DNA from: an uncultured Eggerthellaceae bacterium
GTDB taxonomy: Bacteria; Actinomycetota; Coriobacteriia; Coriobacteriales; Eggerthellaceae
Direction of reading: 5' to 3'
Assembly (NCBI GenBank): GCA_934617425.1
Contig: CAKTUD010000007.1
Span: 18,133-82,132 of the forward strand
DNA: 64,000 nt
The translations under genes were made by a program, and so were the position numbers. Under the pieces are notes generated by a model that was not told where the DNA came from, searched no databases, and saw nothing but the letters and a program-made list of their open reading frames with translations. This document shows, in pieces, positions 45,726-53,542 of this stretch (its first letter is position 1; each line of letters begins with the position of its first letter).

Positions 45726-45757
45726 ATTGGGCGAGCATTATAATGCTCGCCCAATCA
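45726..45757 (-). terminator. Terminator of the three-domain glycosyltransferase gene
   Basis: A 32-bp perfect palindrome (GATTGGGCGAGCATTA and its complement). On the minus strand it is followed by TTTTT, and it lies 23 bases past the stop at 45781. Confidence 0.88.
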
Positions 45758-45780
45758 AAACTCCTTCATTTATAACCAAT

Positions 45781-48700
45781 CTATCTCCTTCCGCGAACGG
45801 CTCTACCAAGCGATTTCAATACCTCGCGTCGTGCCGTCCCGAACGGAGCTATCGGATCGATTATTTTTCGCAAAGGACTATCTTCCGACACAGCAGGCTC
45901 ATGATCATCGATAGCGGAAGATGCCGTATCACCACCATGTAGATGACTCAGCAACGCCTCGTAAAAAGGGGTCTCACGAGCGTAACTCCAATATAAATCG
46001 GAGCGATCACACGTCGAAAGGTTCCAAGGTTTTTGGAAACCCGCATAATGAACGATACGTTCATGCTTCCGCGAGTCCAAAAACGCATCGTAAACCGCTG
46101 CTGGCGCATAGGCAAAAACGTTGTTTATTCGCCCAGCGCAATCAATCATGACATTCCAGTCATAATCGAGATACACCACGCTTCCCTCGCATTGGGCATT
46201 CAGCGCATCTTGATCATTGTAGATGAACCGCTCATCGCCGGCAAAATCCAGCCACTCTTCAATAGAATGACGTTTGCGCATTGCCTTAATATTCAAAAGC
46301 AGCACACCTGCCTGGAAATATGCATAGGGATCCTTCATCCCTAACACATTTTTGGCATATTCGGTACGATCATCATTTTTCGTATTGATGTGAGCCAAGA
46401 AATCCAAATCGCGCACAGCTGCCAACAAGTTATCGCCTAGCTCTGTTTCATAAAGAGCAGAGACGTCTCCTTTTACTATCAAATCCGAATCCAAATAAAG
46501 AACCTTATCGTAAAAAGGAAGCAGCTCTTGTATCAGGAACCGATAGTAGGTCTCGACGCTGATATGCGGATTGTTCGTCGACAGCGCATAGCCTTCAACC
46601 ATGCGCGAAACATTGACAAAACGAATGGAAGCGTTATCGAAAACAGAAAAGAAGTCTTTCATGCGCTGCTGATTCTCGCAAGAAATGTTGCTACTCAAAA
46701 CGTAGATATCATAACGATAGTCATGCGAGGCGTTTTTAAGCATCGAATATATGGTGGTTGAAACCATAGGCACATAGTTATCATCCGCGGCAAAAGCAAC
46801 AGGGACAATGGGCTTTAATTCATCACCGCTGGTCATAACGGCAGGAAGATAATTACGATCAGGATTTGTGAAATGAACACACTGCAGCTGCTTTGTTTTC
46901 CAATTAACGCCGATACGCTCATGATGGAGAAGATAAACATTGAGCAACCGCTCCGAGAGATGACCCGGCGTTCGTAGCCCTTCCTTGCTATAACGAGACA
47001 TGTCGGTAGCATTTACGAATTCCTCGAGTATCGGAAAAAGCCATGCGCAGTAATCGCGGAAGATATCCCGCCTCATAATGAACATATTGCAGAAACGCGC
47101 GGTACTCCCATTTAGAAAATCAAAAACATCCTGCTCATACTCTGGATGACGCTCAACAACAATACCCATTACTTTGTCAAGATCTTCGACGTAAAGTCGG
47201 TCGGCAGCATCATAATGAGAACGCATCGTTGCGTTTTTACCCGAATATTTTCGAACGTCTTCCATAGTGGTGGTAATCACATCGCATCTCGAAACCAGCG
47301 ATTCGATTGCCTCATCACGAAGATTGTACTCAGCTGCAGCGAAGTCATCTACAAAGTCATCCATGACCTCACCGTAGATATTTTCTTCGTGTTGAGTATC
47401 CGAAAAATCAAAGTAACGACGGTAGTGGCAAAATCCGATATAGTCGGAATCTACGTTCTTCCAAGCCCAATATTGAGTCGTAAGTTCGCAGTACATCGGA
47501 TTCAAATCAGAAATATTCTCGCCCGCGTCATCACGAAGCGCCCATGAAAAATGATTTCGAGCTTTCGATGAGCCCACTTGGACAGGCTGAAGAATCTCGC
47601 TATCAAATAATGCGACATCTTTGTGCGTGGAAACAAAAATGCGAATCGATTGTTCGTCGAAATGCGAGCAACGTTCGCTTTCTTTCAGTTGATCGATATG
47701 AACGCGAGCCTGCTCTTTACGACTAGCATAACCGCAAATCTCCCCCTGGCTCTTCTCAGCAAGCTCGACAGCCAACTTAAACCAATCTTCAATACATGAC
47801 CTATCAGATAATTTTCCGCCCATGCAAACAAGCTGCCACGCCGCATCTCGAGCGCATCGCATAATCTCAGAAGCGACAACCCCCATACCTAAAGTGTCCG
47901 CAGCGACCAATGCAGCGTCGATTTTTTCAGAATCTTCAACCCGATTGAACCAATCATTGAAAAGCAACTGCACCAATTTTATAGAGCCCATTTTCACCGA
48001 TTTCGAAAAACGGCCATCAGGCAATGAACTCTCATACGAGCAAATGCTATTGGAGCATTCCCCAAACGAGCTGGCAACAGAAGAGAATTTTGCGGCATTC
48101 CAGTCCGAGGCGCCATTGAGACCTCGACCAAGATGATAGACGATACCGATGATGTTGTTACGCGTCACCTGTTTGGTAGCTAATGAAGTGATGACGAAAG
48201 ATTCAAAAGAATCTTCCGCGCAATCAAGACGACGTCTCGGCATAAGGCCAAATGCCTTTTTAACCAAAGCCTTTGCATAAACACGCTGCGGGACTCGCCA
48301 ATCCTGCCTAAAATCCCCGCATCCACCAAAAACAGCCTTGTTGATATCATCGCCGGTCAAATCCTCTACATCGCGATTTACAAAGGCCGCAAAATCATCG
48401 GCAGCTTTTTGAGAAACGCCGTTCTCGGGGATAACGCGAATACCGAAATGAATCATCGCAACAGGGCTCGTCTCGAGAATGTCCGCAAGGCCAGAAAGCA
48501 AGCCTTGCTCAAATTCGTCATCAGCATCAAGAAAAAGAACATAACGTCCTCGAGAAGCTTCTACGGCACTATGATGACCTAAATGCAAACCTTCATTCGC
48601 TTCTTTAAAGATGGGAATGATGCGCGCGTCTCTTTCGGCGTATTCTTTCAAGATTTTTGCAGACTCATCAGAGCTCGCATCATCAACGACCAGGATTTCG

Positions 48701-48795
48701 AAATCTTCGAAATCCTGGTTCAAAACGCTATCCAAACAAGCAGCTAGATATTTTTCGCAATTATAAACAGAGATGCATATTGAAAAAAACGGCAT
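45781..48795 (-). CDS. Three-domain glycosyltransferase (GT2, DUF4422, GT8)
   Basis: A 1004-residue cytoplasmic protein with three probable sugar-transfer modules. Residues 1-250 are GT2 (SICISVYNCEKYLAACLDSV, VVDDASSDES, FLDADDEFEQ). Residues about 390-640 match DUF4422 (FVSTHKDV, YWAWKNVDSDYIGFCHYRRYF, SERLLNVYLL). Residues about 670-920 are GT8 (VPVAFAADDNYVPMVSTTI, VLYLDSDLIVKGD with DxD, YFQAGVLLLNI, NDQDALN). It could add three consecutive sugars. DUF4422 proteins are thought to be galactosyl- or galactofuranosyltransferases in capsule loci, which suits the nearby glf. The gene sits 21 bases after another GT2 gene on the same strand. Confidence 0.88.
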   Translation of the reverse strand: MPFFSICISVYNCEKYLAACLDSVLNQDFEDFEILVVDDASSDESAKILKEYAERDARIIPIFKEANEGLHLGHHSAVEASRGRYVLFLDADDEFEQGLLSGLADILETSPVAMIHFGIRVIPENGVSQKAADDFAAFVNRDVEDLTGDDINKAVFGGCGDFRQDWRVPQRVYAKALVKKAFGLMPRRRLDCAEDSFESFVITSLATKQVTRNNIIGIVYHLGRGLNGASDWNAAKFSSVASSFGECSNSICSYESSLPDGRFSKSVKMGSIKLVQLLFNDWFNRVEDSEKIDAALVAADTLGMGVVASEIMRCARDAAWQLVCMGGKLSDRSCIEDWFKLAVELAEKSQGEICGYASRKEQARVHIDQLKESERCSHFDEQSIRIFVSTHKDVALFDSEILQPVQVGSSKARNHFSWALRDDAGENISDLNPMYCELTTQYWAWKNVDSDYIGFCHYRRYFDFSDTQHEENIYGEVMDDFVDDFAAAEYNLRDEAIESLVSRCDVITTTMEDVRKYSGKNATMRSHYDAADRLYVEDLDKVMGIVVERHPEYEQDVFDFLNGSTARFCNMFIMRRDIFRDYCAWLFPILEEFVNATDMSRYSKEGLRTPGHLSERLLNVYLLHHERIGVNWKTKQLQCVHFTNPDRNYLPAVMTSGDELKPIVPVAFAADDNYVPMVSTTIYSMLKNASHDYRYDIYVLSSNISCENQQRMKDFFSVFDNASIRFVNVSRMVEGYALSTNNPHISVETYYRFLIQELLPFYDKVLYLDSDLIVKGDVSALYETELGDNLLAAVRDLDFLAHINTKNDDRTEYAKNVLGMKDPYAYFQAGVLLLNIKAMRKRHSIEEWLDFAGDERFIYNDQDALNAQCEGSVVYLDYDWNVMIDCAGRINNVFAYAPAAVYDAFLDSRKHERIVHYAGFQKPWNLSTCDRSDLYWSYARETPFYEALLSHLHGGDTASSAIDDHEPAVSEDSPLRKIIDPIAPFGTARREVLKSLGRAVRGRR

Positions 48796-48816
48796 GACAT
48801 TCCCTTTCGAAGCAAA

Positions 48817-49992
48817 CTAAAAGGTCAATCTCTTTCTGTAAAACGGTCTAACGCCCTGCAAATCGGCAAGATGACGTTCTGCGGCCTCTTTCATCTCTTT
48901 ATAACGACTAGACCGGCTTAATCCAACCCGTCGATCTGCAAAACGGGCTTGCTCAACAAATTTAAATAGACGATCCGACTTTTTCGGGTATTTCTTCGCG
49001 GCATATAGCGAATAAGCCTCATCTCTAACGAATCTATATAGCTCGCCGGCAACGGCATCGGGCGCCCATTTTTCCAAAGCATACGATATAGCATCATCGC
49101 GAAGCTCCAATGGGAGATTATCAGCCATTTCATTCAAGGAGTGGCTTACCAAACGGTCGCGAGCATCACTTAAGCGATCCGCCCAGTCATCCCGCTTTAT
49201 CCTACCCGAGACGGCTTCAACATACTCAACAAGTGCGTTGTAAGCCAATGCATCGCTAGCGCAAAATCTCTTATATTGCAAAAAATCATAATGCGAACCG
49301 AGCGTATCCCCTCTGCCAAGATGATATTCATACCACTCAACACGGTCGATTGGGGCAGGAACAGCTCTGTATGACCCGGCTATACTATCCAAAATGAAGC
49401 AAATATAAAGATCGTCCGCCATGGCAAGGCGATTATCAGCAGAAACGTTTTTCCAAGCAGCCTTCGCGAGGGAGCGCTTTATCGCCTTATGGTGAATGTG
49501 GAAATCGAAGCCACCCTCTTCGAGAAATTGATAGCGGAGTATCTCCGAACCCTCTAAACTTCTTGGGGGGGGCGTAACAAACGAAGACATACCCGCCGCG
49601 GCGTCCTGTGCCGCCTCGCTTTCGGCAATAACCTTTGCGGGAAAATGGAGGATATCAACCGGCTGTTCTTCCAAGCAAGCCGATATGCCCGACATAGCTC
49701 GCGGCGTTAACGAGTCATCTTGATCAAGAAATAAAATGTAATCACCAGATGCAGCAAGCACGGCATCCTTGCGAGCTTGAAGAGTCCCTCCGTTTTCTTT
49801 ACGACGAATAAAACGAATCCGCGGATCATCGAGAGGATATTCTGAAAAACGATTATTTTCCCAATCCGGCGAGCAATCGTCAACGATTATTATTTCGTAG
49901 TCACCGTAAGACTGATTCAATACGCTTTGAACTGTTTCAGCAATATAGCGAACCCCATTGTAATAAGGTATCAGCACGCTAAAACGAATCAT
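48817..49992 (-). CDS. Family 2 glycosyltransferase
   Basis: A 391-residue GT2 enzyme: SVLIPYYNGVRYIAETVQSV, IVDDCSPDWENN, LFLDQDDSLTP with the acidic donor-site motif, then a long helical C-terminal part. The start at 49992 has TGGAGGAAA. An upstream in-frame start at 50025 overlaps the rmlC-rmlD gene. A run of eight C, encoding Thr-Pro-Pro-Pro near residue 142 (49565-49572 on the plus strand as G), is a possible slippage site. It follows rmlC-rmlD by 29 bases and so may be the end of the rhamnose operon transcript, in spite of its lower G+C. Confidence 0.87.
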   Translation of the reverse strand: MIRFSVLIPYYNGVRYIAETVQSVLNQSYGDYEIIIVDDCSPDWENNRFSEYPLDDPRIRFIRRKENGGTLQARKDAVLAASGDYILFLDQDDSLTPRAMSGISACLEEQPVDILHFPAKVIAESEAAQDAAAGMSSFVTPPPRSLEGSEILRYQFLEEGGFDFHIHHKAIKRSLAKAAWKNVSADNRLAMADDLYICFILDSIAGSYRAVPAPIDRVEWYEYHLGRGDTLGSHYDFLQYKRFCASDALAYNALVEYVEAVSGRIKRDDWADRLSDARDRLVSHSLNEMADNLPLELRDDAISYALEKWAPDAVAGELYRFVRDEAYSLYAAKKYPKKSDRLFKFVEQARFADRRVGLSRSSRYKEMKEAAERHLADLQGVRPFYRKRLTF

Positions 49993-50021
49993 TTTTTTCC
50001 TCCATTTTGCTAACGGCGCAA

Positions 50022-51518
50022 TCAAAGGCGACTATTTTTTTCCAAGGACTCAAAATAATCCTTGAGATTGTCCTCCCAATCGCGGGGCGCGAAGCCCGCT
50101 GATTCGAGCTTGGAGAGGTCGAGCGCGGAATGCGCCGGCCTAGGCGACACGGGTCCCTTGGCGTCCGCGTAGTACTCCGCAGTCGAGACGGGCCTCACGG
50201 CGCCCGCGTTGCCGTTGCGAAGCTCGAACACCTCGGCGGCGACGTCGTACCAGGATGCGACCCTGCCCGAGCCCGTGAGGTTGTAGGTGCCGTATGCGCA
50301 CGGCTCGCTCGGCTCGCGGTCGCCGTCGCGATAGCCGAGCAGCCAGAAGATCCCCTCTGCCACGTTGCGGGCGAAGGCGAGGCGGCCATGCTGGTCGTCG
50401 ACAACAGTGACTTGGTTCAGCTCGTCGTCGGGGTCGGCGCAGCGGTCGGAGAGCGCCGCCATGGTGCGCACGAAGTTTTTGCCGTCTCCGACGACCCAGG
50501 AGCTCCGCACGATGTAGTGCCTGGGGCAGTTGGCCACGGCGACGTCGCCCGCGGCCTTGGTCTGCCCGTAGACGCCCAGCGGGCTGAAGGGCTCGTCCTC
50601 GGGGTGCCCCTCCCGCGTTCCGTCGAACACGTAGTCGGAGCTGACGTGCACCAGCGTTATGCCGAGCTCGGCGCACGCCTTGGACAGAAGCGCCGGGCCC
50701 CGGGCGTTGGCGGCCCAGGCGGCTACGCGGCCCTCGGGGGTCTCGGCGGCGTCCACGGCGGTGTAGGCGCCGCAGTTGATCACCGTCCCGTACAGCGTCC
50801 AGTCGATCTTGCCGTACTGGGATTCGTCGGAGAAGTCGAACCCGGCCCGGTCGGCGAAGTCGAAGAAGCCGGAAAGGCCGCGCTCCTCGGCGAGCTTTCG
50901 CACGGCGCGGCCCAGCTGGCCGTTCGCGCCGGTGACCAGCATGCGCCTGGGGGCCATGGGGATCGCGTCCTTCAGCATGGGATGGTTCCTGTCTGCATCG
51001 GACAACTCGCACTCTTCGAGCGGGATCGGCCAGTCGATGCCGAGGACGGGGTCGGCCAGGTTCACGAACGTGTAGGTCCTCTTCAGCTCGGCCGACCAGT
51101 GGGCGTCCACCAGGTAGGCGTAGGCCGTCCCGTCCTCGAGCGCCTGGAAGGCGTTGCCCACGCCCCGGGGGACGTAGACGGCCTTGGAGGGGTCGACGAC
51201 GCAGGCGTAGACCTGGCCGAAGGACTTGCCGGGCCTCAGGTCCACCCACGCCCCGAAGACGCTCCCCGTGGCCACGCTCACGTACTTGTCCCAGGGCTCC
51301 GCGTGGATGCCGCGGGTCACCCCGCGCTCCGCGTTGAAGGATACGTTGTTCTGCACGAAGCGCAGGTCGGGCAGGCCCAGGGCGGTCTGCTTGGCGCGCT
51401 GCCAGTTCTCCTTGAACCAGCCGCGGGAGTCGCCGTGGACGGGAAGGTCGAACACCAGCATCCCGGGGATGTTGGTGTTCTCCGCCTCCAGGGGCTTCTC
51501 GAACTCGAAATCGGCCAT
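50022..51518 (-). CDS. rmlCD: RmlC-RmlD fusion: dTDP-4-dehydrorhamnose 3,5-epimerase and reductase
   Basis: One 498-residue chain for the last two steps of dTDP-L-rhamnose synthesis. Residues about 15-185 are the RmlC cupin (FDLPVHGDSRGWFKENW, FVQNNVSF, GVTRGIHAEPWDKYV, GVGNAFQALEDG). Residues about 200-498 are the RmlD reductase (MLVTGANGQLGRAV, VINCGAYTAVDAAE, VHVSSDYVFDG, YGQTKAAGD). The ATG at 51518 has GGGAGG six bases upstream. The open frame continues to 52904 in Arg-rich translation antisense to nothing, out of frame with rmlB and rmlA, and is an artefact of high G+C. Much higher G+C than the genes to the left. Confidence 0.94.
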   Translation of the reverse strand: MADFEFEKPLEAENTNIPGMLVFDLPVHGDSRGWFKENWQRAKQTALGLPDLRFVQNNVSFNAERGVTRGIHAEPWDKYVSVATGSVFGAWVDLRPGKSFGQVYACVVDPSKAVYVPRGVGNAFQALEDGTAYAYLVDAHWSAELKRTYTFVNLADPVLGIDWPIPLEECELSDADRNHPMLKDAIPMAPRRMLVTGANGQLGRAVRKLAEERGLSGFFDFADRAGFDFSDESQYGKIDWTLYGTVINCGAYTAVDAAETPEGRVAAWAANARGPALLSKACAELGITLVHVSSDYVFDGTREGHPEDEPFSPLGVYGQTKAAGDVAVANCPRHYIVRSSWVVGDGKNFVRTMAALSDRCADPDDELNQVTVVDDQHGRLAFARNVAEGIFWLLGYRDGDREPSEPCAYGTYNLTGSGRVASWYDVAAEVFELRNGNAGAVRPVSTAEYYADAKGPVSPRPAHSALDLSKLESAGFAPRDWEDNLKDYFESLEKNSRL

Positions 51519-51532
51519 CGCCATCCTCCCCC

Positions 51533-52552
51533 TTACCGCCCCTGGGCCCTGTAGCGGGCCTCGGTCGCGGCCTTGGCCGGCCGCCACCAGGCCTCGTTGG
51601 CGCGGTACCACTCGATGGTCGCCTTCAAGCCCTCGGCGAAGTCGTCGTGGGCGGGCTTCCATCCCAGCTCGGTGCGCAGCTTGGTGGAGTCGATGGCGTA
51701 GCGGCGGTCGTGGCCGGGGCGGTCGCGGACCCAGTCGAAGCCGTCGGGGTCCTCGCCCATCATCTCCAGGATCATGCGCAGCACCGTTATGTTGTCCCTC
51801 TCGCCGTCCGCGCCGATCAGGTAGGTCTCGCCCGCGCGGCCCTTGGTGAGGATGGTCCACACCGCCGAGGAGTGGTCCTCGGTGTGGATCCAGTCGCGCA
51901 CGTTCTCGCCGGTGCCGTAGAGCTTGGGGCGCACCCCGTCGATTATGTTGGTGATCTGGCGCGGGATGAACTTCTCCACGTGCTGGTAGGGGCCGTAGTT
52001 GTTCGAGCAGTTCGATATCGTAGTGCGCAGCCCGTAGGTGCGGGTCCAGGCGCGAACCAGCATGTCGGAGGCCGCCTTGGTGGAGCTGTAGGGGCTCGAG
52101 GGCGCGTAGGGCGTCTCCTCGGTGAACCTCGCCGGGTCGTCCAGCGCCAGGTCCCCGTACACCTCGTCGGTGCTCACGTGGTGGTAGCGGACGCCGAACT
52201 TCCTCACGGCCTCCAGCAGGCGGAAGGTGCCCTCCACGTTGGTCCTGAGGAACGGCTCGGGGTCGGCGATGGAGTTGTCGTTGTGGGACTCGGCGGCGTA
52301 GTGCACGACGGCGTCGTGGCCGGGGACTATCTCGTCGAGCAGCTCCGCGTCGCAGACGTCGCCCACCACGAGCTCCACGCGGTCCTCCGGCAGCCCCGCG
52401 ATGTTCTCCGGGTTGCCGGCGTAGGTGAGCTTGTCGAGCACGGTCACGTGCACCTCGGGGTGCTCCCGCACCACGTAGCGCACGAAGTTGCTCCCGATGA
52501 AGCCGCAGCCGCCCGTGACGATGATGTTGCGGGGTTGGAAGACGTCCGCCAT
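51533..52552 (-). CDS. rmlB: dTDP-glucose 4,6-dehydratase
   Basis: This 339-residue NAD-dependent dehydratase makes dTDP-4-dehydro-6-deoxyglucose. The cofactor motif GGCGFIGSNFVRYV is at the start, then VHYAAESHNDNSI, HVSTDEVYGDL with the catalytic Thr-Asp-Glu, and YSSTKAASDML with the YxxxK pair. Length is typical. It is packed between rmlA (three-base gap) and rmlC-rmlD (14-base gap), all on the minus strand, so these are one operon. Confidence 0.97.
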   Translation of the reverse strand: MADVFQPRNIIVTGGCGFIGSNFVRYVVREHPEVHVTVLDKLTYAGNPENIAGLPEDRVELVVGDVCDAELLDEIVPGHDAVVHYAAESHNDNSIADPEPFLRTNVEGTFRLLEAVRKFGVRYHHVSTDEVYGDLALDDPARFTEETPYAPSSPYSSTKAASDMLVRAWTRTYGLRTTISNCSNNYGPYQHVEKFIPRQITNIIDGVRPKLYGTGENVRDWIHTEDHSSAVWTILTKGRAGETYLIGADGERDNITVLRMILEMMGEDPDGFDWVRDRPGHDRRYAIDSTKLRTELGWKPAHDDFAEGLKATIEWYRANEAWWRPAKAATEARYRAQGR

Positions 52553-52555
52553 AGC

Positions 52556-53452
52556 CTAGTCCTCCCTCGCCGAGATCGCGCCGGCGGCAACCGCCTTCAG
52601 GTGCCGGCCGTAGACGGACTTGCCGTAGCGCTCCGCCGCGGCCGCCAACATGGCCTTGCCGATCCACCCGTTCTCGTAGGCGATCTCCTCGGGGACCGAC
52701 ACGGGCAGGCCCTGGGCGCGCTCCACCGAGCGCACGAACTCGCCGGCCTCGTAGAGGCTCTCCATGGTGCCGGTGTCCAGCCACGCGTAGCCCCGTCCCA
52801 GGGTGACGACGGACAGCGTCCCGTCCTCCAGGTACATCCGGTTGAGGTCGGTGATCTCCAGCTCGCCCCGCGCGGAGGGCTCGACCTTCTTGGCCAGCTC
52901 GCACACGCGGGAGTCGTAGAAGTACAAGCCCGTCACGGCGTAAGAAGATTTGGGGTGCGCGGGCTTCTCCTCGATGGACACCGCGTTGAAGTCGGAGTCG
53001 AACTCCACCACGCCGAAGCGCTCGGGGTCGTCCACGTGGTAGCCGAACACGGTGGAGCCGCCCTCGCGCTCCGCCTTCTCCACTGCCGTGCGCAGGTGGC
53101 GGCTGAGGCCGTTTCCGTAGAAGACGTTGTCGCCCAGCACCAGCGCGCAGGGCTCCCCGGCGATGAACCGCTCTCCGATCACGAAGGCCTGCGCCAGACC
53201 GTCGGGAGAGGGCTGCTCGGCGTAGGACAGGCGCACGCCGAACTGCGAGCCGTCGCCCAGCAGGCGCTCGAAGTTGGGCAGGTCGGCGGGCGTCGAGATG
53301 ATCAGGATGTCCTGGATGCCCGCCAGCATCAACGTGCTCAGCGGGTAGTAGATCATCGGCTTGTCGTAGACCGGCAGAAGCTGCTTACTCGTGACCGATG
53401 TCAGCGGGTACAGGCGCGTTCCCGAGCCCCCCGCGAGGATTATGCCTTTCAA
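52556..53452 (-). CDS. rmlA: Glucose-1-phosphate thymidylyltransferase
   Basis: The first enzyme of dTDP-L-rhamnose synthesis joins dTTP and glucose 1-phosphate. The 298-residue product has the signature GIILAGGSGTRLYPLT, SKQLLPVYDKPMIYYPLS, CALVLGDNVFYG and the late GYAWLDTGTMESL. A TTG start at 53452 is chosen because AGGAGG precedes it by four bases and it gives the exact family N-terminus (LKGIILAGG). The frame is open to 53539 but no ATG fits the family start. It is the first gene of the rml operon. Confidence 0.95.
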   Translation of the reverse strand: MKGIILAGGSGTRLYPLTSVTSKQLLPVYDKPMIYYPLSTLMLAGIQDILIISTPADLPNFERLLGDGSQFGVRLSYAEQPSPDGLAQAFVIGERFIAGEPCALVLGDNVFYGNGLSRHLRTAVEKAEREGGSTVFGYHVDDPERFGVVEFDSDFNAVSIEEKPAHPKSSYAVTGLYFYDSRVCELAKKVEPSARGELEITDLNRMYLEDGTLSVVTLGRGYAWLDTGTMESLYEAGEFVRSVERAQGLPVSVPEEIAYENGWIGKAMLAAAAERYGKSVYGRHLKAVAAGAISARED

Positions 53453-53489
53453 GAAGCCTCCTAAAAAACATTTTTCTTCATGATAAAGC

Positions 53490-53519
53490 AAACGCCGCAG
53501 ATCAATATCTGCGGCGTTT
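53490..53519 (-). terminator. Terminator of the ChW amidase gene
   Basis: AAACGCCGCAGAT at 53490-53502 and ATCTGCGGCGTTT at 53507-53519 are perfect 13-base arms around CAAT. The hairpin lies 24 bases past the amidase stop and upstream of rmlA. Confidence 0.85.
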
Positions 53520-53542
53520 GCATCAGGCGGAAAACACATTGC

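Noticed and set aside
50130..51554. A 474-codon plus-strand frame
   Set aside because: Antisense to rmlC-rmlD, high-G+C artefact, no recognisable protein features.
51519..52904. Upstream extension of the rmlC-rmlD frame to 960 residues
   Set aside because: The added part is Arg-rich and out of frame with the real rmlB and rmlA genes, which occupy the same DNA.
51647..53464. A 605-codon open frame on the plus strand
   Set aside because: Antisense to rmlB and rmlA. Stop codons are rare in all frames because of the high G+C, and the translation is Val/Gly/His-rich with no domain.
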